Origin: Chloroflexota bacterium
GTDB taxonomy: Bacteria; Chloroflexota; DTOL01; JACQYG01
Assembly (NCBI GenBank): GCA_016208345.1
Contig: JACQYG010000213.1
Coordinates: 1-5,105 of the forward strand
Direction: 5' to 3'
DNA length: 5,105 bases
This document shows positions 1 to 5,105 of the stretch, one piece after another. The notes beneath the pieces were generated by a model. The model was not told where the DNA came from. It saw only the letters and a list, made by a program, of their open reading frames with translations, and did not search any database. Both the position numbers and the translations under genes were made by a program. Position 1 is the first letter of the stretch. Every line of letters begins with the position of its first letter.

Positions 1-194
1 AAGAATGCGTTGGGGCTGTCCTGAATCAGTCCGCGCACCGATTCCCACAGATGCCGCGCGGTCAGGTGTTCGTTCTGGAGAAAATCGGTGACCGTATCAT
101 GACTGACCGCGTCCAGGTGATCTGCCAAGTGCGTACCCGTGAAGTTGGCGACCGTGCTAATCAAAAACTCGACGTATTGAAGTTTGGTAATCAT
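1..194 (-). CDS. Transposase N-terminus (IS701/IS4-like DDE type), cut by window edge
   Basis: The minus-strand frame starting at ATG 194-192 stays open to the window edge and gives 64 residues beginning MITKLQYVEF. It contains THLADHLDAVSHDTVTDF followed by LTARHLWESV. This combination (a short N-terminal helix, an 'LAxHLxxVSHDxVxxFL' segment suggesting a helix-turn-helix, then an 'L(T)xRxLW' stretch) matches what I know of the N-termini of IS701/IS4-like DDE transposases. The catalytic domain would lie left of the window, so neither the family nor intactness can be confirmed. No upstream in-frame start exists, because the upstream codons AAT GCG GCT lack one. Base composition is clearly less GC-rich than the operon to its right, which fits mobile DNA. 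It points the same way as the exporter operon and lies just downstream of it. The family call is from memory; the transposase call is fairly firm. Confidence 0.78.
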   Translation of the reverse strand, partial: MITKLQYVEFLISTVANFTGTHLADHLDAVSHDTVTDFLQNEHLTARHLWESVRGLIQDSPNAF

Positions 195-212
195 AGCCGC
201 ATTTTACCATGT

Positions 213-236
213 GGCTCACTCAAGCGAAAGTCCTGC
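213..236 (-). repeat. Candidate terminal inverted repeat of the insertion sequence
   Basis: On the minus strand this stretch begins GCAGGACTTTCGC and lies about 20-42 bases upstream of the transposase start, where the 5' end of a compact insertion sequence would be expected. The GCAGGACTT-type start resembles ends I recall from other bacterial insertion sequences. The partner repeat would be left of the window, so this is a positional inference only. The true end could lie elsewhere between about 200 and 330. Confidence 0.25.
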
Positions 237-256
237 TTATATTAGAGAGCGCGGAG

Positions 257-307
257 TTCGCTGAGATCTTTCCGTTATCTCTACGCCCTCAGCGGGCTCT
301 GCGGCAA
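257..307. repeat. Degenerate tandem 9-11 base repeats of TCTxxxCG type
   Basis: On the plus strand, successive units read TCTTTCCGTTA (267-277), TCTCTACGCCC (278-288), TCAGCGGGC (289-297) and TCTGCGGCAA (298-307), with a poorer copy TTCGCTGAGA before them (257-266). Each unit shares a TC(T/A) start and an internal CG. The pattern resembles the 'CTCTGCG...CTCTGCGG' degenerate intergenic repeats I have seen in many environmental bacterial genomes; that comparison is from memory. It is non-coding and has no known function. The units are imperfect, so chance cannot be excluded. Confidence 0.35.
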
Positions 308-339
308 AAACGGCTTTTCGGCTGCGCTTCTAGAGCCCG
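293..339 (-). other. Imperfect stem-loop spanning the stop of the fusion-protein gene
   Basis: CGGGCTCT at 293-300 is the exact reverse complement of AGAGCCCG at 332-339, giving an 8-base-pair outer stem. Inside it, on the minus-strand RNA, GCAGC (325-321) can pair with GCCGC (305-301) with one A-C mismatch, and AAAA can pair with UUUU around a GCCG loop. The stem includes the last codons and the TAG stop (332-330) of the membrane-fusion gene. No U-tract follows it in the direction of transcription, so it is not a standard intrinsic terminator. It might stabilise the 3' end of the mRNA or be a remnant of mobile DNA. Confidence 0.35.
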
Positions 340-1441
340 GCCTCCCCCCACATGCCGGGCTTCAGTGCCCCATCGGGGTTGTCCAGCACGATCTTCACCG
401 CGTACACCGTGCGTGCTCTCTGGTCCCTGGTCTGGATGCTCTTGGGCGTGAACTCAGCCCGGGAGGCGATGAACGTTACCTTGCCGGTGAAATTCCGGCC
501 AGGGTAGGCATCGGCAACCACCGCTACCTCCTGCCCCAGGTGTACCCGGCCCAACTCTCCTTCCGGCACGTAAATCGACATGGTCACCTGGTTCAGGTCT
601 ACCAGCCGAAGTAGCGTAGCACCCGGCAGGGCCAGCTCGCCCAGGCTAACGGTCCTGGCCTGGATCAGCCCGGCCCGGGGAGCCCGCAGGGTGAGCTTAT
701 CGTGCACTAACTGTGCCGCCCGCAAGCCAGCCTGGGCCTGTCTCACCTGGGCCTCGGCCCCCGCCCTCTGCTCGGCGGTGGCGCCGTTCCGCAGGGCCTC
801 CAGCCGGGCCTGGGCCAGGGCCAGGGCTGCCTCCGCCGCTTCATAACGGGCTCGGGCCGCGTCCACCTGGGCCTGCATGGCCAGGGGATCTTGCTGCATG
901 GCCAGGAGGGTGCCTAATTCCTCTTGGGCGCCTTCCAGGGTGGCCTGGCTGGCATTGACGCTGACCCAGGCCGACCACTCCTGGGCCACGGCCAGGCTCA
1001 GCCGACTCTGCAGCTCGTTCGGGACCGTCACGCGCTTCCGCATGGCGTCGAGCCCCGTTTCCAGGGCGACCCGCTGGCGCTGGGCGGCGTCTCTGGCCTG
1101 GAGGGCAGCTCCTGGGGACGGGCCCCGGCCAGGAGCCGGGCCTGTTGGGCCTGGGCCAACTCCAGGGCAGCCTGGGCCTGCTTCACCTGGGCCCGGGCCA
1201 CGGAATCGTCCAAACGGACCAGCACCGCCCCGGCCTCCACGGTCTGGCCCTCTTCGGCGGCCATCTCCACCACTCGACCGGGGACTTCACTGGCGATGAG
1301 CACCTCCGTGGCCTCCATGACGCCCGAGGCCAGGAAGGCCCCCGAGTTGGTCCGTGAACCCTCCACCGTCCACCAGAGCCCGGCGGCAATGACCAGAATC
1401 AATGTCAAGGCCACTGGGACCCGCTTGTGTTTAGCGTGCAT
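330..1441 (-). pseudogene. HlyD/YbhG-type membrane fusion protein with apparent frameshift
   Basis: This is the periplasmic adaptor of the exporter. It would link the inner-membrane ABC complex to the outer part of the envelope. Two overlapping frames make one protein. The upstream frame (1441-1028, 137 residues) has a membrane anchor at about residues 9-26, a lipoyl half-motif (SGVMEATEVLIASEVPGRVV, about 39-58) and the first coiled-coil arm, ending near GARPQEL. The downstream frame continues the coiled coil (QARDAAQRQRVALETGL, then an alanine-rich arm). It goes on through the second lipoyl half (LRAPRAGLI), the beta-barrel with SIYVPEGELG, and the family-typical EFTPKSIQTRDQRA segment, ending KPGMWGEAGL. 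The switch falls at about 1098-1112 and corresponds to one lost base; restoring it gives about 370 residues, normal for the family. Without it, translation runs into about 25 unrelated residues and stops at TGA 1030-1028. The start ATG lies one base after the second ATPase stop. Homology is firm; whether the break is biological or a sequence error is open. Confidence 0.85.
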
Positions 1442-1442
1442 G

Positions 1443-2408
1443 TTACGCCCTCTTTCCAGCCTGCTGGTTGGCGCGGTTGACCGCTTTCATGCTGGCGATG
1501 AAAACGTCCTCCAGAGATGGTGGCACCAGGGCCACCCGCCGTGGAGGAGTTCCTCGCTTCCTGAGCAGGGCTTCGATCTGTGGCCCGTGGGCCGCGGCCT
1601 GGGGGGCGATGAGGTGGATCAGCGAGCCGTACATGGCCACCTCGTCGAAGATGCCCAGGCCGCGCAGGGCACCGGCGGCCGCCTCGGGCTCCGGGCAGTC
1701 CACCTCCAGCACCTGGGCCGGCATCTGGGTCTCCTTGATGGCCTGGGGTGTGCCCCGAGCCACGATGTGTCCCTCGTGGATGAAGGCCAGGGTCTGGCAC
1801 CGCTCGGCCTCGTCCATGTAGTGGGTGGTGACGAAGATGGTGACCCCAGCCTCGGCCAATTCGTAAAGCAGGTCCCAGAAGGCCCGCCGGGAGAGAGGGT
1901 CCACCCCTGCGGTGGGCTCGTCCAGGAAGAGCATCTGGGGCTGGTGGACGATGGCCGTGCCCAGGGCCAATCGCTGCCGCCAGCCCCCGGCAAGGTTGGC
2001 GGCCCGCTCATCCTCCCGCCCGGTCAACCCAGCCATGTCCACGATCGTCCTGGCTCGCTCTTGGAACTCGGGTCCGGTGACACCATAGGTCCCGGCGTAG
2101 AACTGCAGGTTTTCCATCACGGTGAGGTCCCCATAAAGGCTGAAACGCTGAGACATGTAGCCGATGCGCTGGCGGATTTCCTCTCGCTGCTGGGTCACGT
2201 CGAAGGCCAGCACCCGGGCGCTGCCGGCACTAGGCCGCAGCAACCCCAGCAGCATGCGGATGGTGGTGGTCTTTCCTGAGCCATTGGGTCCCAGGAAGCC
2301 GAAGATCTCGCCCTGGCTCACCTCAAAGTTGATCCCGGCCACTGCGGTGAAGTCGCCGAAGCGCTTGGTAAGCCCCTGGGCCACTACCGAAGGTTCGCTG
2401 GCTTTCAT
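1443..2408 (-). CDS. ABC exporter ATPase 2 (YbhF C-terminal-half type)
   Basis: A cytoplasmic ATP-hydrolysing subunit of an ABC-2 exporter, 321 residues. Visible motifs are Walker A GPNGSGKT (40-47), Q-loop Q87 in YMSQRF, signature LAGGWRQRLAL (139-149), Walker B LFLDEP (160-165) with catalytic E164, a D-loop around GVDP (168-171), and switch histidine H196 in TTHYMDEAE. A C-terminal extension of about 100 residues follows, ending with the EDVFIASMK segment common in this family. The signature has alanine in place of the usual serine (LAGG for LSGG); every other nucleotide-binding motif is canonical. I chose ATG 2408-2406 because a strong GGAGGTG stands 5 bases before it. The frame is open further up to 2669, but those residues are out-of-frame translation of the first ATPase. 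The gene begins 4 bases after the first ATPase stop. With that protein it probably forms a heterodimer equivalent to the two halves of E. coli YbhF. Confidence 0.93.
   Translation of the reverse strand: MKASEPSVVAQGLTKRFGDFTAVAGINFEVSQGEIFGFLGPNGSGKTTTIRMLLGLLRPSAGSARVLAFDVTQQREEIRQRIGYMSQRFSLYGDLTVMENLQFYAGTYGVTGPEFQERARTIVDMAGLTGREDERAANLAGGWRQRLALGTAIVHQPQMLFLDEPTAGVDPLSRRAFWDLLYELAEAGVTIFVTTHYMDEAERCQTLAFIHEGHIVARGTPQAIKETQMPAQVLEVDCPEPEAAAGALRGLGIFDEVAMYGSLIHLIAPQAAAHGPQIEALLRKRGTPPRRVALVPPSLEDVFIASMKAVNRANQQAGKRA
1448..1453 (-). promoter_or_regulatory. Ribosome binding site of the membrane-fusion gene
   Basis: AGAGGG on the minus strand lies 6 bases before the ATG at 1441-1439. It sits inside the last codons of the second ATPase, so translation of the two genes is likely coupled. 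It supports 1441 as the start. Confidence 0.6.
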
Positions 2409-2412
2409 GGCT

Positions 2413-3387
2413 TCACCTCCCCCTGGCGCCTGCCGCTTGTTCCGCCCGGACCAATGAGATGAAGGCCTCTTCCAGGCGGGGCTCGGCACGGTGCAGGCCT
2501 CGGGGCAGGATGTTTCGGGCGGTGAGGGCCAGCTCCACCTGGGGCAGGCGCAGGGCGGCGTCGTCCACGAATACGCGCAACAGGTCACCGTAGGACTGCA
2601 CCTCCAGGACGCCCGGCTGGCCCGCCAGGGCCTCCCGAGCCTGGCGCATGGGCAGAAGCCCTCGGCCACCGGGCATGGTGGGCTGCAGCTCCAGCATTTC
2701 GCCCTTCACCAGGCGGCGCACGACTTCGGGGGCACCAACATGGATGAGCCGTCCCCGGTATAGGAGCCCGACCCGGCCGCAGCGCTCGGCCTCGTCCATG
2801 TAAGGCGTGCTCACCAGCACGGTCACGCCCCGCAGGCGCAGCTCCAGCAGGATGTCCCAGAATTCCCGCCTTGACACCGGGTCCACTCCGGTGGTGGGCT
2901 CGTCCAGGAACAGCACCTCGGGGTCGTGGATCAGAGTGCAGGCCAGGGCCAGTTTCTTCTGCATCCCGCCGGAAAGGTGGGCCGCCCGGCGGTCCTGGAA
3001 GCGCTCCAGACGGGAGAAGGAAAGCAGCCGGGCGGTCCGCGCCGGTCTCTGATCCGGCGGCACGTTGAAGACGTCGGAGAAGAACTCCAGGTTCTCCCGC
3101 ACCGAGAGGTCCGGGTACAGGGCGAAGCGCTGAGCCATGTAGCCGATGCGCGCCTTGACCTCCTCCGGCTGGCGCACCGTGTCGAACCCCGCCACCGCCG
3201 CCCGGCCCTGGGTTGGCCGGAGGAGCGCGCACAATAGACGGATGGTGGTGGTCTTGCCTGCGCCGTCGGGCCCCACCAGGCCAAAGGTCTCGCCACGGGG
3301 CACCGCTAAGTCTAGGCCGTCGACGGCTACCACTGGCCCGAAGCGCTTGGTCAACTTCTCGGCTTGTATGGCAAACTCGCCGGTCAT
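2413..3387 (-). CDS. ABC exporter ATPase 1 (YbhF N-terminal-half type)
   Basis: A cytoplasmic ATPase subunit of the exporter, 324 residues. Motifs in order are the aromatic A-loop F16, Walker A GPDGAGKT (39-46), Q-loop Q86 in YMAQRF, signature LSGGMQKKLAL (138-148), Walker B LFLDEP (159-164) with E163, GVDP (167-170), then STPYMDEAERC (193-203). In that last motif the switch histidine is replaced by P195; the codon at 2805-2803 is CCT. Walker A also has aspartate where asparagine is usual. As far as I know, such changes are typical of the first domain of YbhF-like tandem ATPases, so this is probably a specialised partner and not a dead protein. The C-terminal part (about 205-324) is a family-typical extension ending EEAFISLVRAEQ. 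ATG 3387-3385 is preceded by GGAGGG. The gene starts 24 bases after the permease stop. Confidence 0.93.
   Translation of the reverse strand: MTGEFAIQAEKLTKRFGPVVAVDGLDLAVPRGETFGLVGPDGAGKTTTIRLLCALLRPTQGRAAVAGFDTVRQPEEVKARIGYMAQRFALYPDLSVRENLEFFSDVFNVPPDQRPARTARLLSFSRLERFQDRRAAHLSGGMQKKLALACTLIHDPEVLFLDEPTTGVDPVSRREFWDILLELRLRGVTVLVSTPYMDEAERCGRVGLLYRGRLIHVGAPEVVRRLVKGEMLELQPTMPGGRGLLPMRQAREALAGQPGVLEVQSYGDLLRVFVDDAALRLPQVELALTARNILPRGLHRAEPRLEEAFISLVRAEQAAGARGR
2414..2420 (-). promoter_or_regulatory. Strong ribosome binding site that sets the ATPase 2 start
   Basis: GGAGGTG on the minus strand, 5 bases before ATG 2408-2406, is a near-perfect Shine-Dalgarno match. It overlaps the TGA stop (2415-2413) of the first ATPase, so ribosomes finishing the first ATPase can start the second directly. 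It decides the start against the longer open frame reaching 2669. Confidence 0.8.
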
Positions 3388-3390
3388 GGG

Positions 3391-3396
3391 CCCTCC
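3391..3396 (-). promoter_or_regulatory. Ribosome binding site of ATPase 1
   Basis: GGAGGG on the minus strand ends 3 bases before ATG 3387-3385 (4 bases from the GGAGG core). It lies in the 24-base gap after the permease stop, the longest intergenic gap of the operon. Spacing is slightly short but acceptable. Confidence 0.6.
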
Positions 3397-3411
3397 GCTC
3401 GAAGCCCTGGC

Positions 3412-4536
3412 CTATTCCAGGGTCTTGGTGAACCGCCGGGAGGCTGCCGTCAGGATGACCGCCCCGAAGATGATCAGGGCTATGGCCTCGCCAAAGAACA
3501 CGTCCAGCCCCACGCCTTTGAGGACGATCCCCCGGATGATCGCCAGCAGGTACCGCAGTGGTATGACCAGGCTAATGGCCTGAAGCACCGCCGGCATCGC
3601 CTCCAGCGGGAAGAAGAAACCGGAAAGGAAGATGGATGGGAATAGAATGAGCACAGTGAGTAGCATGGCCTCTTGCTGGCTCCGGGCCAGGGCCGAGATG
3701 AACAGGCCCAGCCCCAGGCTGGTGAGCAGGAACAGCGCCGCCAAGGCCAGGAGGAGGGGGATGGAGCCGTGGACTGGAACGCCGAACCAGAAGATGCCGA
3801 TCACCAGCACCTCCAGGAAGTCGAAGAAGGCGACGACCACGTAGGGCGTAACCTTGCCCAGGACCAGTTCCACTGGCTTGATCGGCGTCACCACCAGTTG
3901 CTCGATGGTTCCCTGCTCCTTCTCCCGGACGATGGAGAGGGCAGTGAGAAACGTGGTCAGGAACTGGAGGATCAGCCCCATCAGGGCCGGGATCATGAAA
4001 TGGCTGCTCTTCATCTCCGGGTTGTACCACACCCGAGGCCGCACGTCGATGCCGGGAAGGCGGGCCGGGTCCACGTTCAAGCGCTGTTGGATGATCTGTA
4101 TCCCCTTGGACTGGCCCACTGACTGGGCCGCGGCGAAAGCGGTGCTGGCCACCGCCGGGTCGGAGCCGTCGATGATGAAGGCGACGGCGGCCCGGTTCTC
4201 CTTCAATAGGTCATGGCCAAAGCCGGAGGGGATGATCATCGCCGCCCGGGCCCTGGCGCTGTCCACCAGGTAGGTCAGGGTTGCCTGGCTGTCAGCGTAG
4301 TACTTGATGTGGAAGTAATCCGAGGCCTGATAGGTGCTGATCAAGTCGCGGCTTTCCGGGGTCCGGTCCTGGTCCAGCACCGCGGTGGGCAGGTGCTTTA
4401 TGTCGGTGGTGGCGGCGTAGCCCAGGAGGATCAGTTGGATCACCGGGATCAAGAAGATCACGATCAAGGTCCGTGGGTCTCGGAAGATGTGGATGAACTC
4501 TTTGCGAATGATCGAGCGCAGGCGGACCAGACTCAT
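3412..4536 (-). CDS. ABC-2 type permease (YbhS/YbhR-like)
   Basis: The inner-membrane channel subunit, 374 residues, of the ABC-2 membrane family. It begins with a short cytoplasmic helix (RSIIRKEFIHIFRDPRTL, about 7-24). Transmembrane segment 1 follows at about 23-43. A large extracytoplasmic domain (about 44-177) contains VLDQDRTPESR, IDGSDP (122-127) and VWYNPEMKSS (169-178), all typical of the family. Five more transmembrane segments lie at about 180-203, 229-252, 259-283, 290-311 and 346-365. The cytoplasmic REKEQGTIEQLVVTPI loop (204-219) is the conserved ABC-2 coupling motif, and LSGFFFPLEAMP (304-315) with PLRYLLAIIRG (326-336) is the second family hallmark. Length and topology are complete. 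The start ATG overlaps the regulator stop (ATGA), with AGGGGA 6 bases ahead. E. coli has two such permeases, YbhS and YbhR; only one is visible here, so it may form a homodimer. The substrate is unknown. Confidence 0.94.
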   Translation of the reverse strand: MSLVRLRSIIRKEFIHIFRDPRTLIVIFLIPVIQLILLGYAATTDIKHLPTAVLDQDRTPESRDLISTYQASDYFHIKYYADSQATLTYLVDSARARAAMIIPSGFGHDLLKENRAAVAFIIDGSDPAVASTAFAAAQSVGQSKGIQIIQQRLNVDPARLPGIDVRPRVWYNPEMKSSHFMIPALMGLILQFLTTFLTALSIVREKEQGTIEQLVVTPIKPVELVLGKVTPYVVVAFFDFLEVLVIGIFWFGVPVHGSIPLLLALAALFLLTSLGLGLFISALARSQQEAMLLTVLILFPSIFLSGFFFPLEAMPAVLQAISLVIPLRYLLAIIRGIVLKGVGLDVFFGEAIALIIFGAVILTAASRRFTKTLE

Positions 4537-5105
4537 GGCTTGTCCCCTTTCCGCAACCCGGAACCCGTTCCACCGGCTGTCGCTGGCCGTGGCGCCAGGC
4601 CGCCGATGAGAAAGTCAACCAGCTCGCCGGCCAGGCGCTTGCGGTCGGGGCCGGGCATAGGGCGTTCGCCCAGGATAATGGGCACGACGAAGTTCATCAC
4701 GAAGGCGCCCAGGACGGCCCTGGTCACCATCCGCGCGTCCGTCTGTCGGTATATCCCCTTGTCCATGCGGGCCTGGAAGTAGGCCTCCAATTGGGTTGTC
4801 ACCGGCAAGAAGACCCGACTGAAATAGGACCGGCGCAGCTCGCCGTCCACCACGATCTGCTGAAACAGCACCAGCAGCATGTCGGCATTGCTGGTGATGC
4901 TCTCCAGCCTTCGGCCGACCAGGTTTGCCAGGAAGCTCTGCTCGTCCAGGTCGAAAAGCTCCGCGGTCAGGGCTTCCTCCAGGGGCTCGGCGACCAGGCT
5001 TCCCAGCAGGCTGATGAGCAGGTCCCGTTTGCCCTGGAAGTAGTTGTAGATCGTCCCCTCGGCTATCCCCGCCAGGGTGGCGATCTCCCGGGTGGTGGCC
5101 TTCTC
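4533..5105 (-). CDS. TetR/AcrR-family transcriptional regulator, N-terminus beyond the window
   Basis: A DNA-binding repressor that probably controls its own exporter operon, like CecR of E. coli, which controls ybhGFSR. Translated from the right edge, the frame is open for 190 residues and begins EKATTREIATLAGIAEGTIY followed by NYFQGKRDLL. That is the helix-turn-helix of the TetR family: 'REIA..AGIAEGTIYNYF..K..LL' is the classic recognition-helix signature. About 15-25 residues with the start codon are missing to the right. The rest is an alpha-helical ligand-binding and dimerisation domain of normal size, with VLFQQIVVDGELRRSYFSRV and an ARMDKGIYRQTDARMVTRAV segment. The latter resembles the CecR/AcrR-like C-terminal region, where a one-turn change in ligand pocket is hard to see from sequence. 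The internal ATG at 4880 is not the start, because the DNA-binding domain lies upstream of it. The stop TGA 4535-4533 overlaps the permease start. The promoter and operator should lie right of 5105. Confidence 0.93.
   Translation of the reverse strand, partial: EKATTREIATLAGIAEGTIYNYFQGKRDLLISLLGSLVAEPLEEALTAELFDLDEQSFLANLVGRRLESITSNADMLLVLFQQIVVDGELRRSYFSRVFLPVTTQLEAYFQARMDKGIYRQTDARMVTRAVLGAFVMNFVVPIILGERPMPGPDRKRLAGELVDFLIGGLAPRPATAGGTGSGLRKGDKP
4543..4548 (-). promoter_or_regulatory. Ribosome binding site of the permease inside the regulator gene
   Basis: AGGGGA on the minus strand, 6 bases before ATG 4536-4534, lies within the last codons of the TetR-family gene. Together with the 4-base ATGA overlap it indicates translational coupling between regulator and permease. 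Confidence 0.65.

Larger units (their letters stand above)
195..329. other. Non-coding junction between exporter operon and insertion sequence
   Basis: No convincing gene lies in these 135 bases. They hold the 5' leader of the transposase, with A/T-rich stretches such as TAAAAT (minus strand) just before its start and TAATATAAG further upstream. They also hold a candidate insertion-sequence end near 213-236, a set of degenerate short repeats (257-307), and most of an imperfect stem-loop that reaches into the end of the fusion-protein gene (293-339). No clear run of T follows any stem in the minus direction, so I cannot point to a standard intrinsic terminator for the operon. The exact border between element and host DNA is not visible, because the other end of the element and its target duplication lie outside the window. 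Confidence 0.6.

Noticed and set aside
197..248. A sigma-70 promoter for the transposase using TAATAT or TAAAAT (minus strand) as -10 box
   Set aside because: The TTGAGT that could serve as -35 is only 11 bases from TAAAAT, and no good -35 element stands at 16-18 bases from either candidate. Too weak to annotate.
51..451. Two short plus-strand open frames (51-245 and 209-451)
   Set aside because: The first is antisense to the transposase start. The second crosses the non-coding junction into the antisense of the fusion-protein end. Neither has a recognisable protein pattern or convincing ribosome binding site.
330..1043. The downstream half of the fusion protein as an independent gene starting at ATG 1043
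   Set aside because: It lacks the membrane anchor and first lipoyl half. Family-like sequence continues upstream of the ATG in the same frame to about 1100, so it is the second half of a frameshifted gene.
1098..1112. Programmed ribosomal frameshifting in the fusion-protein gene
   Set aside because: The minus-strand sequence around CTGCCCTCC has no X-XXY-YYZ slippery heptamer and I see no obvious stimulatory structure. No reason is known for this family to need it. Kept only as a remote alternative.
924..2279. A plus-strand open frame of 451 codons opposite the fusion-protein and second-ATPase genes
   Set aside because: It is antisense to two clearly homologous genes, has no family motif I recognise, is rich in Gly/Pro/Arg/His as GC-rich shadow frames are, and crosses a gene boundary of the real operon.
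2409..2669. An N-terminal extension of the second ATPase, giving 408 residues
   Set aside because: The additional 87 residues are out-of-frame translation of the first ATPase, without ABC features. A strong GGAGGTG stands directly before ATG 2408.

Overview
The window carries a compact minus-strand operon for an ABC-2 type exporter, followed downstream by the edge of an insertion sequence. In transcription order (right to left) the genes are: a TetR/AcrR-family regulator whose N-terminus lies beyond the right edge (5105-4533), an ABC-2 permease (4536-3412), a first ATPase (3387-2413), a second ATPase (2408-1443), and a HlyD-type membrane fusion protein (1441-330). This is the gene set of the E. 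coli CecR/YbhGFSR exporter in a different arrangement. The two ATPase domains, joined in E. coli YbhF, are separate genes here. Only one permease is visible. The fusion-protein gene comes last rather than next to the regulator.

The genes are tightly packed. The regulator and permease overlap in an ATGA. The permease and first ATPase are 24 bases apart, the two ATPases 4 bases, and the second ATPase and fusion protein 1 base. Each start has a recognisable purine-rich ribosome binding site, so one mRNA starting right of the window is likely. The expected complex is a permease dimer in the inner membrane, an ATPase heterodimer beneath it, and a periplasmic adaptor, all under a ligand-responsive repressor. 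The substrate cannot be read from the sequence.

Two points stand out. First, the fusion-protein gene has an apparent single-base loss near 1098-1112 that splits it into two frames, so it is either a pseudogene or carries a sequence error. Second, the two ATPases depart from consensus in complementary ways: the first lacks the switch histidine and the second has LAGGW for LSGGx. This predicts one consensus and one degenerate ATP site in the heterodimer.

Positions 1-194 encode the first 64 residues of a transposase on the minus strand. Positions 195-329 form a more AT-rich non-coding junction with degenerate short repeats and an imperfect stem-loop. The operon is GC-rich with strong G/C third-position use, which gives many long antisense shadow frames. 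A diderm or diderm-like GC-rich environmental bacterium is likely (Chloroflexota, a deltaproteobacterial lineage or similar), but the sequence does not fix the taxon. I found no sign of a wholly new system; this is a variant of a known exporter type.
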